From the NCBI GenBank assembly GCA_963726715.1, contig CAVSDF010000008.1:186001-250000 (forward strand): a stretch of DNA of 64,000 nt, read 5' to 3'. The translations under genes and the position numbers were made by a program. Source of the stretch: CAVSDF01 sp963726715. GTDB taxonomy: Bacteria; Bacteroidota; Rhodothermia; Rhodothermales; BA12. Below are positions 54,895-62,510 of this stretch, piece after piece. How positions within the stretch are numbered: the stretch's first letter is position 1; each line of letters starts with the position of its first letter. The notes below the pieces were generated by a model. The model made no database searches, was not told the origin of the DNA, and saw only the letters and a program-made list of their open reading frames with translations.

Positions 54895-57519
54895 TCACAG
54901 ATCCGACGCCGTCGCGCTGACCATCTCGTCGATAGAGGTTTCGCCGGATTCCACGAGCAGGCGCGCCGAGTCCTGAAGCGTCAGCATGCCCTCGGCGATG
55001 GCGAGCGCGCGGATCGCCGCCTCGTCGACGAGGTCTTCGGAGCTGACGATCAGGTGGCGGATGGCGCGGGAGACGAGCAGGCACTCGTTGATCGCCTTGC
55101 GGCCCTTGTAGCCGGTGCCCTTGCAGGTGCGGCACGTGCGGTCGGTGGCGGCGGTGAAGAGCGTGGCGCCGGAGGCGATGCCGAGGCGTTCGAGGAGCAG
55201 CGGGTCGGGGTCGGCGTCGGCGCGCTTGCAGGCGGGACATAAAAGCCGCACGAGGCGCTGCGCGACGATCAGGTTGATGGCGTAGGCGAGCAGAAAGGGC
55301 TCGATGCCCATCTTGAAGAGCCGCGAGACCGCGCTCGGCGCGTCGTTGGTGTGGAGCGTCGAGAAGGTCAGGTGGCCCGTGTTGGCCAGCTTGATCGCCA
55401 GTTCGGCCGTCGGGCGGTCGCGCATCTCGCCGACCATCACGACGTCGGGGTCGTGGCGCAGGATGGCGCGGAGGGCGTCCTCCAACCCGAGCTTGTGCGA
55501 GAGCTTGATCTGCCGCACGCCGGGGATGATGTACTCGACGGGGTCCTCGACGGTGAGGACGTTGATCTCGGGCGAGACGACCTGGGCGAGGCTCGCCACG
55601 AGGGTCGTCGACTTGCCGGAGCCGGTCGGGCCGGTCAGGATCACCATGCCGTGCGGCTGCCGGATGGCGTGGCCGAAGCGTTCGAGGGCGACGTCGTTGA
55701 GGCCGAGCTTGCGCAGATCGGTGACGACCTTGCGGTCGTCGAGGATGCGGATGACGATGCTCTCCGAGCGCAGCTCGCCGTTGGCGTTGGCGATGGGCAG
55801 CACGCTCACGCGAAACCGGATGAGCGCGTCGTCGATGGTGCGCTGGATGAAGCCGTCCTGCGCGCGGTCGCGCTCGAAGCGGTCGATGCCGGTCGCGTTG
55901 TCCTTGACGACGGCGAGGAGCGCCTCGGGGTGCACCTTGTCCTCGACGTGCCACCGGCCCAGCCGCCCGTCGACGCGGAAGTGGATTTCGATCTGCCGCC
56001 GCGCGTTCGGGTAGATGTGGATGTCGCTCGCGCCGCTGCGCACCGCCTCCAGGAGCGTCGCCTCGAACAGGTTGATGAGCGTCGAGCGCCCGATCTCGGC
56101 CTCCAGGGCGTCTTCGTCGATGAGGCCGCGGTTCTTCTGCTCGAACGAGGCGCCGAAGTCGATGGCCACGCCGCCGCCCTCCTGCAGGCGGTCGAGGAAC
56201 TCGTTGCGGCGCGGGTAGGCGCCGTCGAGCGCGGCGCGGACGGCGGCCTCGCTCGCGTAGTGGACCTCGAAGCGGTCGAGGCGCAGGCCGGTGAGCAGGC
56301 GGTGGACCTCGGGGCGCGCGGGGTCGTGCGTGGCGAAGACGACGCGGAGGGCGCCGCTCGCGGCGTCGAGGTCGCATTCGAGCGGCACGACGCCGAGGGA
56401 GAGCAGGCGTTCGCGGCGGTCGTCGGGGAGCGCCGAGAAGACCGAGCGCACGAAATCGGCCTCCGGCTGTCCGTCGCCGACGTGGGCGTTGGGGAAGGCG
56501 TAGACGCGCGCGGCTTCGGCGAACACCGCCTCGCGGTTGACCCCGGCGGTGCCCGCGAGCACGCGCCAGAGCGCCTCGCGCGGCGCATCGGACGCCTGCC
56601 GCTGCTGCGCCGTGGCGACGAGGTCGGCGCTCACGAGGCCCTTGCGCGCGAGCTGCTGCACGACGCGGTCGCGCGTCTCGACCGCCACCGCCCCCGACGC
56701 CCCATCCACCGGCGCCAATGCTCCGTCGCCGGAGCCGGGCGGGAGCGCCAGCAGATCGGGCATCCGCACCGCCGCACCCTCGGGGGCATCGCCGGGCGGC
56801 AGGCCGGGCATTCCTCCCTCGAAGCCGAGGTCGAGGACGCCGTGGGCCTCCTCGTCGGCGAGGTAGGCGGCGAGCGTCGCAGCGAGCGTGTTGTCGACGT
56901 CGCGGAGTGGGTCGGGAAGGTCGGCGGGGACGGGCGCGGACGGCTCAGGCTCCACGTCGGGTGTGGCGTCGGGCGCGGCGTCGGGGGGCGGCGCGGCGGG
57001 GCCGAGGAGCGCGTCGAGGGCGGCAGTCGAGGCGAGGGCGAGGTCGACGCCCGCGCCGAGCGTCGCGGCGAGGGCCGCGCGCGCCGGGTCGAACGGATCG
57101 TCGGTGGCGACGAGCAGGCGGGCGGCGGTGCCGCCACTCAGGCGGCAGAGCACCAGGCGCGACTCGCGCAGCGCCGACGCGAGGGGCGGCGGAAGCAGGC
57201 CGTAGGCGTGCGCGACGAACGCGGGCGACGGCATCTCGGCATCGGCCACGACGGGCACGTCGAGCACGTGGGCCGCGATGCGCCGCGCGTGGGCGGCGTC
57301 GACCGACGGATTCGCCGCGAGGACGCGCCGCCACACCGGCCCCTCGCCCCCCGACGCGACCGCCGAGAGCACCTGCGCCGTCGTCGCCACGCCCGCCGCC
57401 ACGAGCGGCGCCACGACCGGGTCGAGCGCCACCACCCCCGGCGGCAGCGGCCGATGCGGCGCAACGGGCGGCGCAGGAGGCGCAGGCGCGAGAGGTGGAG
57501 CCGGGGGCGGGGACGACAT
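54895..57519 (-). CDS. pilB: type IV pilus assembly ATPase PilB
   Basis: Protein of 874 residues, long for PilB (usually ~560). After a Pro-rich N-terminus come two MshEN/GspE N-domain-like regions (one near 40-170, another near 290-450) separated by an Ala/Pro/Asp-rich linker. The motor has Walker A GPTGSGKST (~627), an intact Asp box TVEDPVEY, Walker B DPDVVMVGEMRD and STLHTNDAPSAVSRL. The zinc-binding loop CPAC ... CRTCKGTGYKGR (~760-800) is present, as in PilB/GspE extension motors. A 225-bp gap separates it from PilC. It powers pilus extension. Confidence 0.93.
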   Translation of the reverse strand: MSSPPPAPPLAPAPPAPPVAPHRPLPPGVVALDPVVAPLVAAGVATTAQVLSAVASGGEGPVWRRVLAANPSVDAAHARRIAAHVLDVPVVADAEMPSPAFVAHAYGLLPPPLASALRESRLVLCRLSGGTAARLLVATDDPFDPARAALAATLGAGVDLALASTAALDALLGPAAPPPDAAPDATPDVEPEPSAPVPADLPDPLRDVDNTLAATLAAYLADEEAHGVLDLGFEGGMPGLPPGDAPEGAAVRMPDLLALPPGSGDGALAPVDGASGAVAVETRDRVVQQLARKGLVSADLVATAQQRQASDAPREALWRVLAGTAGVNREAVFAEAARVYAFPNAHVGDGQPEADFVRSVFSALPDDRRERLLSLGVVPLECDLDAASGALRVVFATHDPARPEVHRLLTGLRLDRFEVHYASEAAVRAALDGAYPRRNEFLDRLQEGGGVAIDFGASFEQKNRGLIDEDALEAEIGRSTLINLFEATLLEAVRSGASDIHIYPNARRQIEIHFRVDGRLGRWHVEDKVHPEALLAVVKDNATGIDRFERDRAQDGFIQRTIDDALIRFRVSVLPIANANGELRSESIVIRILDDRKVVTDLRKLGLNDVALERFGHAIRQPHGMVILTGPTGSGKSTTLVASLAQVVSPEINVLTVEDPVEYIIPGVRQIKLSHKLGLEDALRAILRHDPDVVMVGEMRDRPTAELAIKLANTGHLTFSTLHTNDAPSAVSRLFKMGIEPFLLAYAINLIVAQRLVRLLCPACKRADADPDPLLLERLGIASGATLFTAATDRTCRTCKGTGYKGRKAINECLLVSRAIRHLIVSSEDLVDEAAIRALAIAEGMLTLQDSARLLVESGETSIDEMVSATASDL

Positions 57520-57591
57520 CGGGGGCGGTGTGGAGAGGGAGAGCGCGGAAGCCCCTCGGGGCCGTCAGGTTCTACGCCGACTCGTCCAGCA

Positions 57592-57625
57592 TGTCGTTGC
57601 GAGGAGCGACGCGACGCGGCAATCC
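57592..57625. repeat. dispersed repeat of the TTGCGAGGAGCG type
   Basis: TGTCGTTGCGAGGAGCGACG, then CGACGCGGCAATCC. This word (T-GTCATTGCGAGGAGCGAAGCG in its usual form) occurs as a dispersed non-coding repeat in many bacterial phyla. It lies in the 225-bp gap between pilC and pilB, where no gene is seen. Confidence 0.45.
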
Positions 57626-57744
57626 GGACCGATTGGCGCCTTCGACCCGGAGTGCCACGGCCCCTGCGGGACCTCGCACGGACACCCGTCGCCGGGCGCC
57701 GTGGAGGTGAAACGGGACCGCCCGGTGGCAACGCGTGGGCCGTC

Positions 57745-58437
57745 TCACTTGCGCGCGTTCATCAGGTCCGCCGCCGACGGCTGCACGAGCGCGATCTCCG
57801 ACGAGACGAGGGTGAGGAAGATGATCGCGAGCGTGATCACGATGGACACGGCGGTCTGGATGCCCTCGACGGTCGTCTTGAGCTTGAGCGCCGTCTCTTT
57901 CTGGTAGTAGTCCGCCATCTGCTGCGCCGCCGCGCGCACGTTGCCCGTCTCGGCGCCGCTGCGGAAGCGCGCGAGCGCCATCGGCGTGAACACGCCCGAG
58001 GCCTCCATCGCCGCGACGAGTTCGGCGCCCTGCGCCACCATCATCGGGATCGTGATCGTCTTGACGCGGTGTTCGAGGTACGTGTTGCCGCTCGCCTCGG
58101 CGGCGATGCGGATGACCGAGATGTTGTCGCCCGCGCCGCTGTAGAGCACCGAGAACACGCGGCAGTAGATCTCGATGTTGAGCTTGTGCAGGAGCGGCCC
58201 GAGCACGGGCAGGCGGATGATGTTCTTGTGGATCTGGAATTTGCCCTTCACCGAGCGCGCCCACGCGACGAACCCGCCGCCGACGACGGTGATGGTGGCG
58301 AGCACGGCGGGCCAGTAGACGTCCATCCACTTCGAGAACGCGAGCGTCTTCGCGGTGAGCGGCGGAAGCGGCATGTTGAAGCTCTCGAGCAGCCCGGCCG
58401 TCTGCGGGAAGATGTACCAGACGTACCAGATCATCAC
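57745..58437 (-). CDS. pilC: PilC inner-membrane platform protein, C-terminal part
   Basis: 230 residues containing the second T2SSF domain of PilC/GspF. A TM segment (WPAVLATITVVGGGFVAW) is followed by the domain (FSVLYSGAGDNISVIRIAAE, VAAMEASGVFTPMALARFRSGAETGN) and a C-terminal TM hairpin (IVITLAIIFLTLVSS). Its GTG overlaps the stop of the N-terminal part (GTGA). Restoring one base would fuse the two frames into a normal PilC with an uninterrupted TM helix (TVLAAVMIWYVWYIF). A frameshift in one gene is more likely than a true two-gene PilC. The platform connects PilB to the assembling pilus. Confidence 0.85.
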   Translation of the reverse strand: MMIWYVWYIFPQTAGLLESFNMPLPPLTAKTLAFSKWMDVYWPAVLATITVVGGGFVAWARSVKGKFQIHKNIIRLPVLGPLLHKLNIEIYCRVFSVLYSGAGDNISVIRIAAEASGNTYLEHRVKTITIPMMVAQGAELVAAMEASGVFTPMALARFRSGAETGNVRAAAQQMADYYQKETALKLKTTVEGIQTAVSIVITLAIIFLTLVSSEIALVQPSAADLMNARK

Positions 58438-59108
58438 GCCGCGAGCACGGTGAGCGTCACCGCGGGCGTGATCATCGCACTCTTGATGCTCTTCTTGAAC
58501 TCGTTCTGGCGTTCGAGAAACGTGGCCGTCGCGTCGTAGATCTCGGCCATGTTGCCGCTCTGCGAGGCGATGCCGAGCATGTAGGCGGTGAAGGTGCCGA
58601 GCGCGTGCTGGTGCTTCATGAACGCCTCGCGCGCCTCGACGCCCGCCTTGAGGTCGGCGTTGAGGTCGCGGATGACCTGCCGCAGGCTCTTCGACGAGAC
58701 GTCGCCGACGAGCAGGTTCAGGATCTCGTCGAAGGGCAGCTTCTCGCGCAGCAGGTTGGCGGAGAGGCGGACGAAGAGGATCAGGTCCTGCTGCGGCGGG
58801 CGCATCGAGAACGAGAACAGCTTGCGCTGCACGCTCACCACGTCGAGGCCCATCTTCGAGAGCGCCCGCTCGACGTCTTCCTTCGCGTAGGCCTTCTGCT
58901 CACCGCTCACCACCTTGCCCGTCGCCGGGTGGCGCACCTTGTAGAGGAAGGCGCGGCGCTGCTGGAGCTCGCTCGTTGTGAATCGATGCTGCGCCGCGAG
59001 GGCGCCGATCTTCTTCTGCGCCTCGCGGCGGCTCGGCGCGTAGACCGTTCCCTGCACCGGCTGCCCGGTGACGTTGGTGCCCTGAAAGCGAAACTCCGAT
59101 GTGGACAT
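58434..59108 (-). CDS. pilC: PilC inner-membrane platform protein, N-terminal part
   Basis: 224 residues. The N-terminal cytoplasmic lead (FRFQGTNVTGQPVQGTVYA, SRREAQKKIGALA) is typical of PilC. The first T2SSF domain follows (LILFVRLSANLLREKLPFDEIL; FTAYMLGIASQSGNMAEIYDATATFL) and the beginning of the first TM helix (SAMITPAVTLTVLAA), where the frame stops. The continuation is in the next frame. Start ATG 59108 lies ~48 bp after a promoter-like element. Confidence 0.87.
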   Translation of the reverse strand: MSTSEFRFQGTNVTGQPVQGTVYAPSRREAQKKIGALAAQHRFTTSELQQRRAFLYKVRHPATGKVVSGEQKAYAKEDVERALSKMGLDVVSVQRKLFSFSMRPPQQDLILFVRLSANLLREKLPFDEILNLLVGDVSSKSLRQVIRDLNADLKAGVEAREAFMKHQHALGTFTAYMLGIASQSGNMAEIYDATATFLERQNEFKKSIKSAMITPAVTLTVLAA

Positions 59109-59155
59109 GGCGGCGGCCGAAGGACGAGAGACCCGCGGAAAAGGGATCGGAAGAC

Positions 59156-59184
59156 GGTATCGGCCCGCGCCGGGCGGGCCTTAG
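59156..59184 (-). promoter_or_regulatory. putative sigma-28-like promoter of pilC
   Basis: On the - strand CTAAGG, a 16-bp spacer ending in GC, CGATACC. The combination TAAG...GCCGATA is the closest to the known FliA consensus. The -10 half ends 47 bp before the ATG. Confidence 0.5.
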
Positions 59185-59192
59185 CCGACGCG

Positions 59193-59227
59193 AAAACACC
59201 TGCCCGGGCGGTCGGCGGGCAGGTGTT
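59193..59227 (-). terminator. strong hairpin after the MGQQQ pilin gene
   Basis: On the - strand AACACCTGCCCG, a 9-bp loop, CGGGCAGGTGTT, then TT; 27 bp after the stop at 59254. A 12-bp perfect stem followed by a short T run fits an intrinsic terminator, leaving pilC to its own promoter. Confidence 0.7.
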
Positions 59228-59253
59228 CGGGCTGGAGAGCACCGCGGCGGCGG

Positions 59254-59688
59254 TCACTCCCAGACGATGTCGCTCGGACTCAGGCCCGTCACGTGGAGCG
59301 CGCCGATCTCGTCGGCGCTGCACCCGGTGCCGTCGAGGCGGTGGAGGGCGATGCGCGCGCTCGGCGCTCCGCTTCCCCCGCCCGGCGGCGTCCCTTCGGC
59401 GAGCGACAGGCATCCGCTCTGCGTGAGCACATAGCGTCCATTGGTGGTGGGCCGTCCGAGGGCGGCGAAGGAGACGCCGGTGAACGAGACCGCGCTCGTG
59501 CCACCGCCGAAGGCGGCGGGTTTGGCCTTCCACGCCTGCACGTCGCCGACGAGACTGAGCGCCTCCGAGGCCAGGGCGTCTTTGTCGGCCTTGCGCGAGC
59601 CGTCGCCGAAGGCCTGAATGCCCGCCACGACGGCGACGCCGACGATAACGATGCCGAGGACGAGGAGGAGAAGCTGCTGCTGACCCAT
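59254..59688 (-). CDS. MGQQQ-type pilin-like protein (third member)
   Basis: Protein of 144 residues. The N-terminus MGQQQLLLLVLGIVIVGVAV is a short leader plus a ~22-residue hydrophobic helix, followed by GIQAFGDGSRKADKDALASEAL and a beta-rich head with AAFGGGTSAV and two Cys (QSGCLSL, GTGCSADE). It shares N-terminal and mid regions with the two pilins upstream but has a different C-terminal head, so it may be a minor variant. Glu at position +5 is missing (see findings). A terminator follows, and a promoter-like element at 59734-59762 overlaps the end of the ligase gene. Confidence 0.75.
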   Translation of the reverse strand: MGQQQLLLLVLGIVIVGVAVVAGIQAFGDGSRKADKDALASEALSLVGDVQAWKAKPAAFGGGTSAVSFTGVSFAALGRPTTNGRYVLTQSGCLSLAEGTPPGGGSGAPSARIALHRLDGTGCSADEIGALHVTGLSPSDIVWE

Positions 59689-59733
59689 GACGGAGAAGAA
59701 AGAAGAGGTAGCGCATGACGCAATGCTCTATGC

Positions 59734-59762
59734 ACTATCGTCCGTCCTCCGGTCCAGTAAAG
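59734..59762 (-). promoter_or_regulatory. putative sigma-28-like promoter of the third pilin-like gene
   Basis: On the - strand CTTTAC, a 16-bp spacer, CGATAGT; the -10 half ends 46 bp before the ATG at 59688. It lies within the last codons of the ligase gene, so the pilin can be transcribed without it. Confidence 0.4.
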
Positions 59763-61147
59763 CCGGCCTGCCAGAATCGTGGGGGCAACCACGGCAAACG
59801 CTCGCCGGACCTTCCGTAGATGCCCGCAGACATGGCGCTCGCCCGGTTCTCCAGTTTCCAGACCATCGGGGCGACGCCGAGCCACATCACCCCGAGGGCT
59901 GCCAGCAGCGCCACACGCACGCACGTGGTCTGCCGAAACGGGAATTGCTCCGGTGCTTCGCGCGGCGGAAGCGCGTGCGCCATAGCGGTCGCCACGACCA
60001 ATGCCCCCCACATCTGACTGAGCGGCATGACGAAAACCCCGTCGAGCATCCCGAGAAACGCAGCGCCCACCACGGCACACGCAATGGCCGCACCCGCCTC
60101 GGCACGCTCCCGGTCGTATGCACGCACGGCCCGCAGGACCGCGAGACATGCAGCCAGTCCGAGAACCGACAGCATCGCTGTGGCCGGGAGGCCCACCTCC
60201 GAGGCCCACTGCAACACCTGATTGTGAGGATGGGCCGACAGGACGGGGGACTGGTAGGCGTAGTGCATCGGCCCCGCCCCGAGCCACGGATGCTGGCGGG
60301 CAAGAGACACCGCATACGCCCACAGTTCGACTCGCCCCGACGTCACGTCGCCTCCGCTCGTCCACCTCGACGTGCTGTCGTCGAGCAGGCGGCTTGCGCC
60401 ATACAGAAGGCTGCTGGCTACGAGCACGAGACCCGCGTACGACACCCACCGTCGCACACCGGGCGCCGACACGAGGGCCACCGTCGCCACGCCCAGAACG
60501 ACGCCGAGAATGGCCCCTCGCCCTTCCATGACCATCAGCAAGCCTCCCCACAGAATCGCCACGGTGACATACGCCCACCGGGCTCTCGCGCGGCGTGCTC
60601 TCACACCTCCAAGCACGACAAAGGGCAGCGTCCAGACCTGAATCTGGTTCAGATGCCGTGGATGGGCAAACAGAACGGTGGAGCCGAGATACAGGCGTTT
60701 GAAGGGGACTGGATTCATCCACCAGAGCGCGCCGGTCAGCACCAGGACCGCAAGGGCGGTCACGACCGCCGCCAGGATGACGTGCGACAGCAGTCGGTCT
60801 CGCCTCACCGACGCGAGCGCCACAGCCGTTACGCCGAGGGCGGCGAGATGCGTGACCTCGACCAGCGCCACCATCGGCAGCGGCGCCCGAAGCGCCGACG
60901 TGAGCGCGAGGCCGAGGATGGCAGCGAGAAGGAGGCGAACCCAGCCCGCAAGGAGACGCCACCCTGCCTGAAGCAAACCGGGGAAACACACCACAACGAG
61001 TCCGCTCCACGTCAGAAGGCCGAGTTGGGCGAGGCGGTGCCCGTCGAACAGACTGACTCCAGGGATCAGCCTGACGAGGTTGACGGCAACCGTCCCCCAG
61101 ACGACCGGCAGCAAGAGCCGCTCCCGGAACGCGTGTGGGTCTTGCAT
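59735..61147 (-). CDS. O-antigen ligase / PglL-like oligosaccharyltransferase
   Basis: Protein of 470 residues with about 12 hydrophobic segments and a Wzy_C-type periplasmic loop. The loop has GRVELWAYAVSLARQHPWLGAGPMHY (part), then HPHNQVLQWASEVGLPATAM, where the H-x-H-N and E-x-G residues match the WaaL/PglL superfamily. RGAILGVVLG before the loop fits the family too. WaaL, PglL and Wzy cannot be separated by sequence. Sitting between pilin genes, as TfpO/PglL enzymes do, it is likely a pilin O-oligosaccharyltransferase (inference). Intact frame; start ATG 61147 follows a strong hairpin. Confidence 0.8.
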   Translation of the reverse strand: MQDPHAFRERLLLPVVWGTVAVNLVRLIPGVSLFDGHRLAQLGLLTWSGLVVVCFPGLLQAGWRLLAGWVRLLLAAILGLALTSALRAPLPMVALVEVTHLAALGVTAVALASVRRDRLLSHVILAAVVTALAVLVLTGALWWMNPVPFKRLYLGSTVLFAHPRHLNQIQVWTLPFVVLGGVRARRARARWAYVTVAILWGGLLMVMEGRGAILGVVLGVATVALVSAPGVRRWVSYAGLVLVASSLLYGASRLLDDSTSRWTSGGDVTSGRVELWAYAVSLARQHPWLGAGPMHYAYQSPVLSAHPHNQVLQWASEVGLPATAMLSVLGLAACLAVLRAVRAYDRERAEAGAAIACAVVGAAFLGMLDGVFVMPLSQMWGALVVATAMAHALPPREAPEQFPFRQTTCVRVALLAALGVMWLGVAPMVWKLENRASAMSAGIYGRSGERLPWLPPRFWQAGFTGPEDGR

Positions 61148-61170
61148 CGCATTGGAAGGTCGGAAAAGGA

Positions 61171-61210
61171 ACGGGGCGTCGCCGGAAGGTGAACTCCGGC
61201 GACGCCCCGT
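61171..61210 (-). terminator. 15-bp perfect hairpin after the pilin gene
   Basis: ACGGGGCGTCGCCGG, 10-bp loop, CCGGCGACGCCCCGT, followed on the - strand by TCCTTTTCC. It lies 19 bp after the stop of the frameshifted pilin and 24 bp before the ligase ATG. It may reduce readthrough into the ligase gene. Confidence 0.7.
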
Positions 61211-61228
61211 GCGTCGGAATCGCGCCGA

Positions 61229-61661
61229 TCAGCTGCCGCCGCGGGTGCCGGCGGCCCAGTTGACGCCGGCGGTCGAGGTGCCGACGATGGTCACGGTGCC
61301 GATCTCGGCGGTGCCGGTGCAGCCGGTCGTGAGCTCGTAGCCGATGACCTTGGCCGTGCCTGAGGTGGCCGGTGTCGAGCTTGTAGCAGGCGTTGGCCGT
61401 CTTGTACTGGCTGTTCGTGAGCGTCGTGATGCCGATCTTGCTCCACGTGACGGTCGAGAGGGCCACGCCGGCGCCACCGCCGAAGGCGGCGGGCTTGAGC
61501 GCCCACGCCTGGATGTCGCTGGCGTAGCGCATCGCCTCGGCGGCGACGGCGTCGTTTTCGGCCTTGACCTTGCCTTCGGAGAAGGCCTGAATGCCCGCGA
61601 CGACGGCGATGCCGACGATGACGATGCCGAGGACGAGGAGGAGGAGCTGTTGCTGTCCCAT
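61229..61661 (-). CDS. MGQQQ-type pilin-like protein, duplicate copy (frameshifted)
   Basis: About 143 residues, nearly identical to the intact copy at 61794-62216 through KTANACYKLDT. One extra C near 61364 (GTGGCCGGTGTC here, GTGGCGGTGTC in the other copy) breaks the frame. Beyond it the sequence resumes TSGTAKVIGYELTTGC and diverges at the end (VGTSTAGVNWAAGTRGGS). This is the clearest measurable single-base insertion in the window because an intact paralogue exists 555 bp away. Either the copy is a silent variant or the base is an error. No promoter motif is seen directly upstream. Confidence 0.75.
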
Positions 61662-61730
61662 GAGAGGAAACCGGTAGGGCGGGAAGGGGAGCGCCTGCCT
61701 GTGGTGGAGGCAAGCCGCGTGAGAAACGAA

Positions 61731-61761
61731 GGCCGGTGGCTATGAGAAGCAGCCACCGGCC
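61731..61761 (-). terminator. 11-bp hairpin after the first pilin gene
   Basis: GGCCGGTGGCT, 9-bp loop, AGCCACCGGCC, followed on the - strand by TTCGTTTC; 33 bp after the stop of the intact pilin gene. Intrinsic terminator or processing site. Confidence 0.65.
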
Positions 61762-61793
61762 ATGAAGGCGAGCGGGGCGAGAGACCCGGTGAC

Positions 61794-62216
61794 TCAGCGC
61801 GCGCCGGCGGCCCAGTTGACGCCGGCGGTCGTGGTGCCGGTGATCGTCACGGTGCCGATCTCGGCGGTGCCGGTGCAGCCGGTCGTGAGCTCGTAGCCGA
61901 TGACCTTGGCCGTGCCTGAGGTGGCGGTGTCGAGCTTGTAGCAGGCGTTGGCCGTCTTGTACTGGCTGTTCGTGAGCGTCGTGATGCCGATCTTGCTCCA
62001 CGTGACGGTCGAGAGGGCCACGCCGGCGCCACCGCCGAAGGCGGCGGGCTTGAGCGCCCACGCCTGGATGTCGCTGGCGTAGCGCATCGCCTCGGCGGCG
62101 ACGGCGTCGTTTTCGGCCTTGACCTTGCCTTCGGAGAAGGCCTGAATGCCCGCGACGACGGCGATGCCGACGATGACGATGCCGAGGACGAGGAGGAGGA
62201 GCTGTTGCTGTCCCAT
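61794..62216 (-). CDS. MGQQQ-type pilin-like protein, intact copy
   Basis: Protein of 140 residues. MGQQQLLLLVLGIVIVGIAV is a very short leader plus hydrophobic helix, then GIQAFSEGKVKAENDAVAAEAM (helical spine) and a head with KPAAFGGGAGVALSTV, one Cys in NACYKLDT and one in TTGCTGTAEIG. Size, helix and head match a major type IV pilin. The residue after the presumptive Gly is Gln rather than Phe/Met, and Glu+5 is replaced by Leu. Being first in the cluster, with a promoter-like element and a terminator, it is the best candidate for the main subunit. Confidence 0.78.
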   Translation of the reverse strand: MGQQQLLLLVLGIVIVGIAVVAGIQAFSEGKVKAENDAVAAEAMRYASDIQAWALKPAAFGGGAGVALSTVTWSKIGITTLTNSQYKTANACYKLDTATSGTAKVIGYELTTGCTGTAEIGTVTITGTTTAGVNWAAGAR

Positions 62217-62285
62217 GGGAGGATGAAGAGGTTGGGGGTGGGCTGGGGGGCGGAGAGGACTACCGGACGCATCCGGCTTGAGGCA

Positions 62286-62314
62286 CCTATCGTCGCCCCC
62301 CCGACGCCGTTAAG
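62286..62314 (-). promoter_or_regulatory. putative sigma-28-like promoter of the main pilin
   Basis: On the - strand CTTAAC, a 16-bp spacer, CGATAGG; the -10 half ends 70 bp before the pilin ATG, giving a leader of ~60 nt. The rest of the 294-bp divergent gap contains T-rich tracts (62326-62333 and 62419-62427) and must also hold the promoter for the DUF4342 gene. Confidence 0.45.
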
Positions 62315-62510
62315 CGGGAGAGGAAACTTTTTTCACGCCAGAGCCCGTCATTCCTCCCGAACGGCCTTCACACCCCCGAAAAAGCCGCTTCCGGACCGAC
62401 GCACCTTCACGCCTGCTCCTTTTTTTGTAACGGCTCTCCGGCGCACGCACCTTTCGCCGGGCTGCATCGGTAGCACGCCCCGTCACCCACCCCATCCCCG
62501 ATCGCGCCCG

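Noticed and set aside
55351..58539. Open frame of over 1000 codons on the + strand across pilB and pilC
   Set aside because: It is the mirror of pilB/pilC, with no recognisable motif and runs of low-complexity Arg/Glu/Val.
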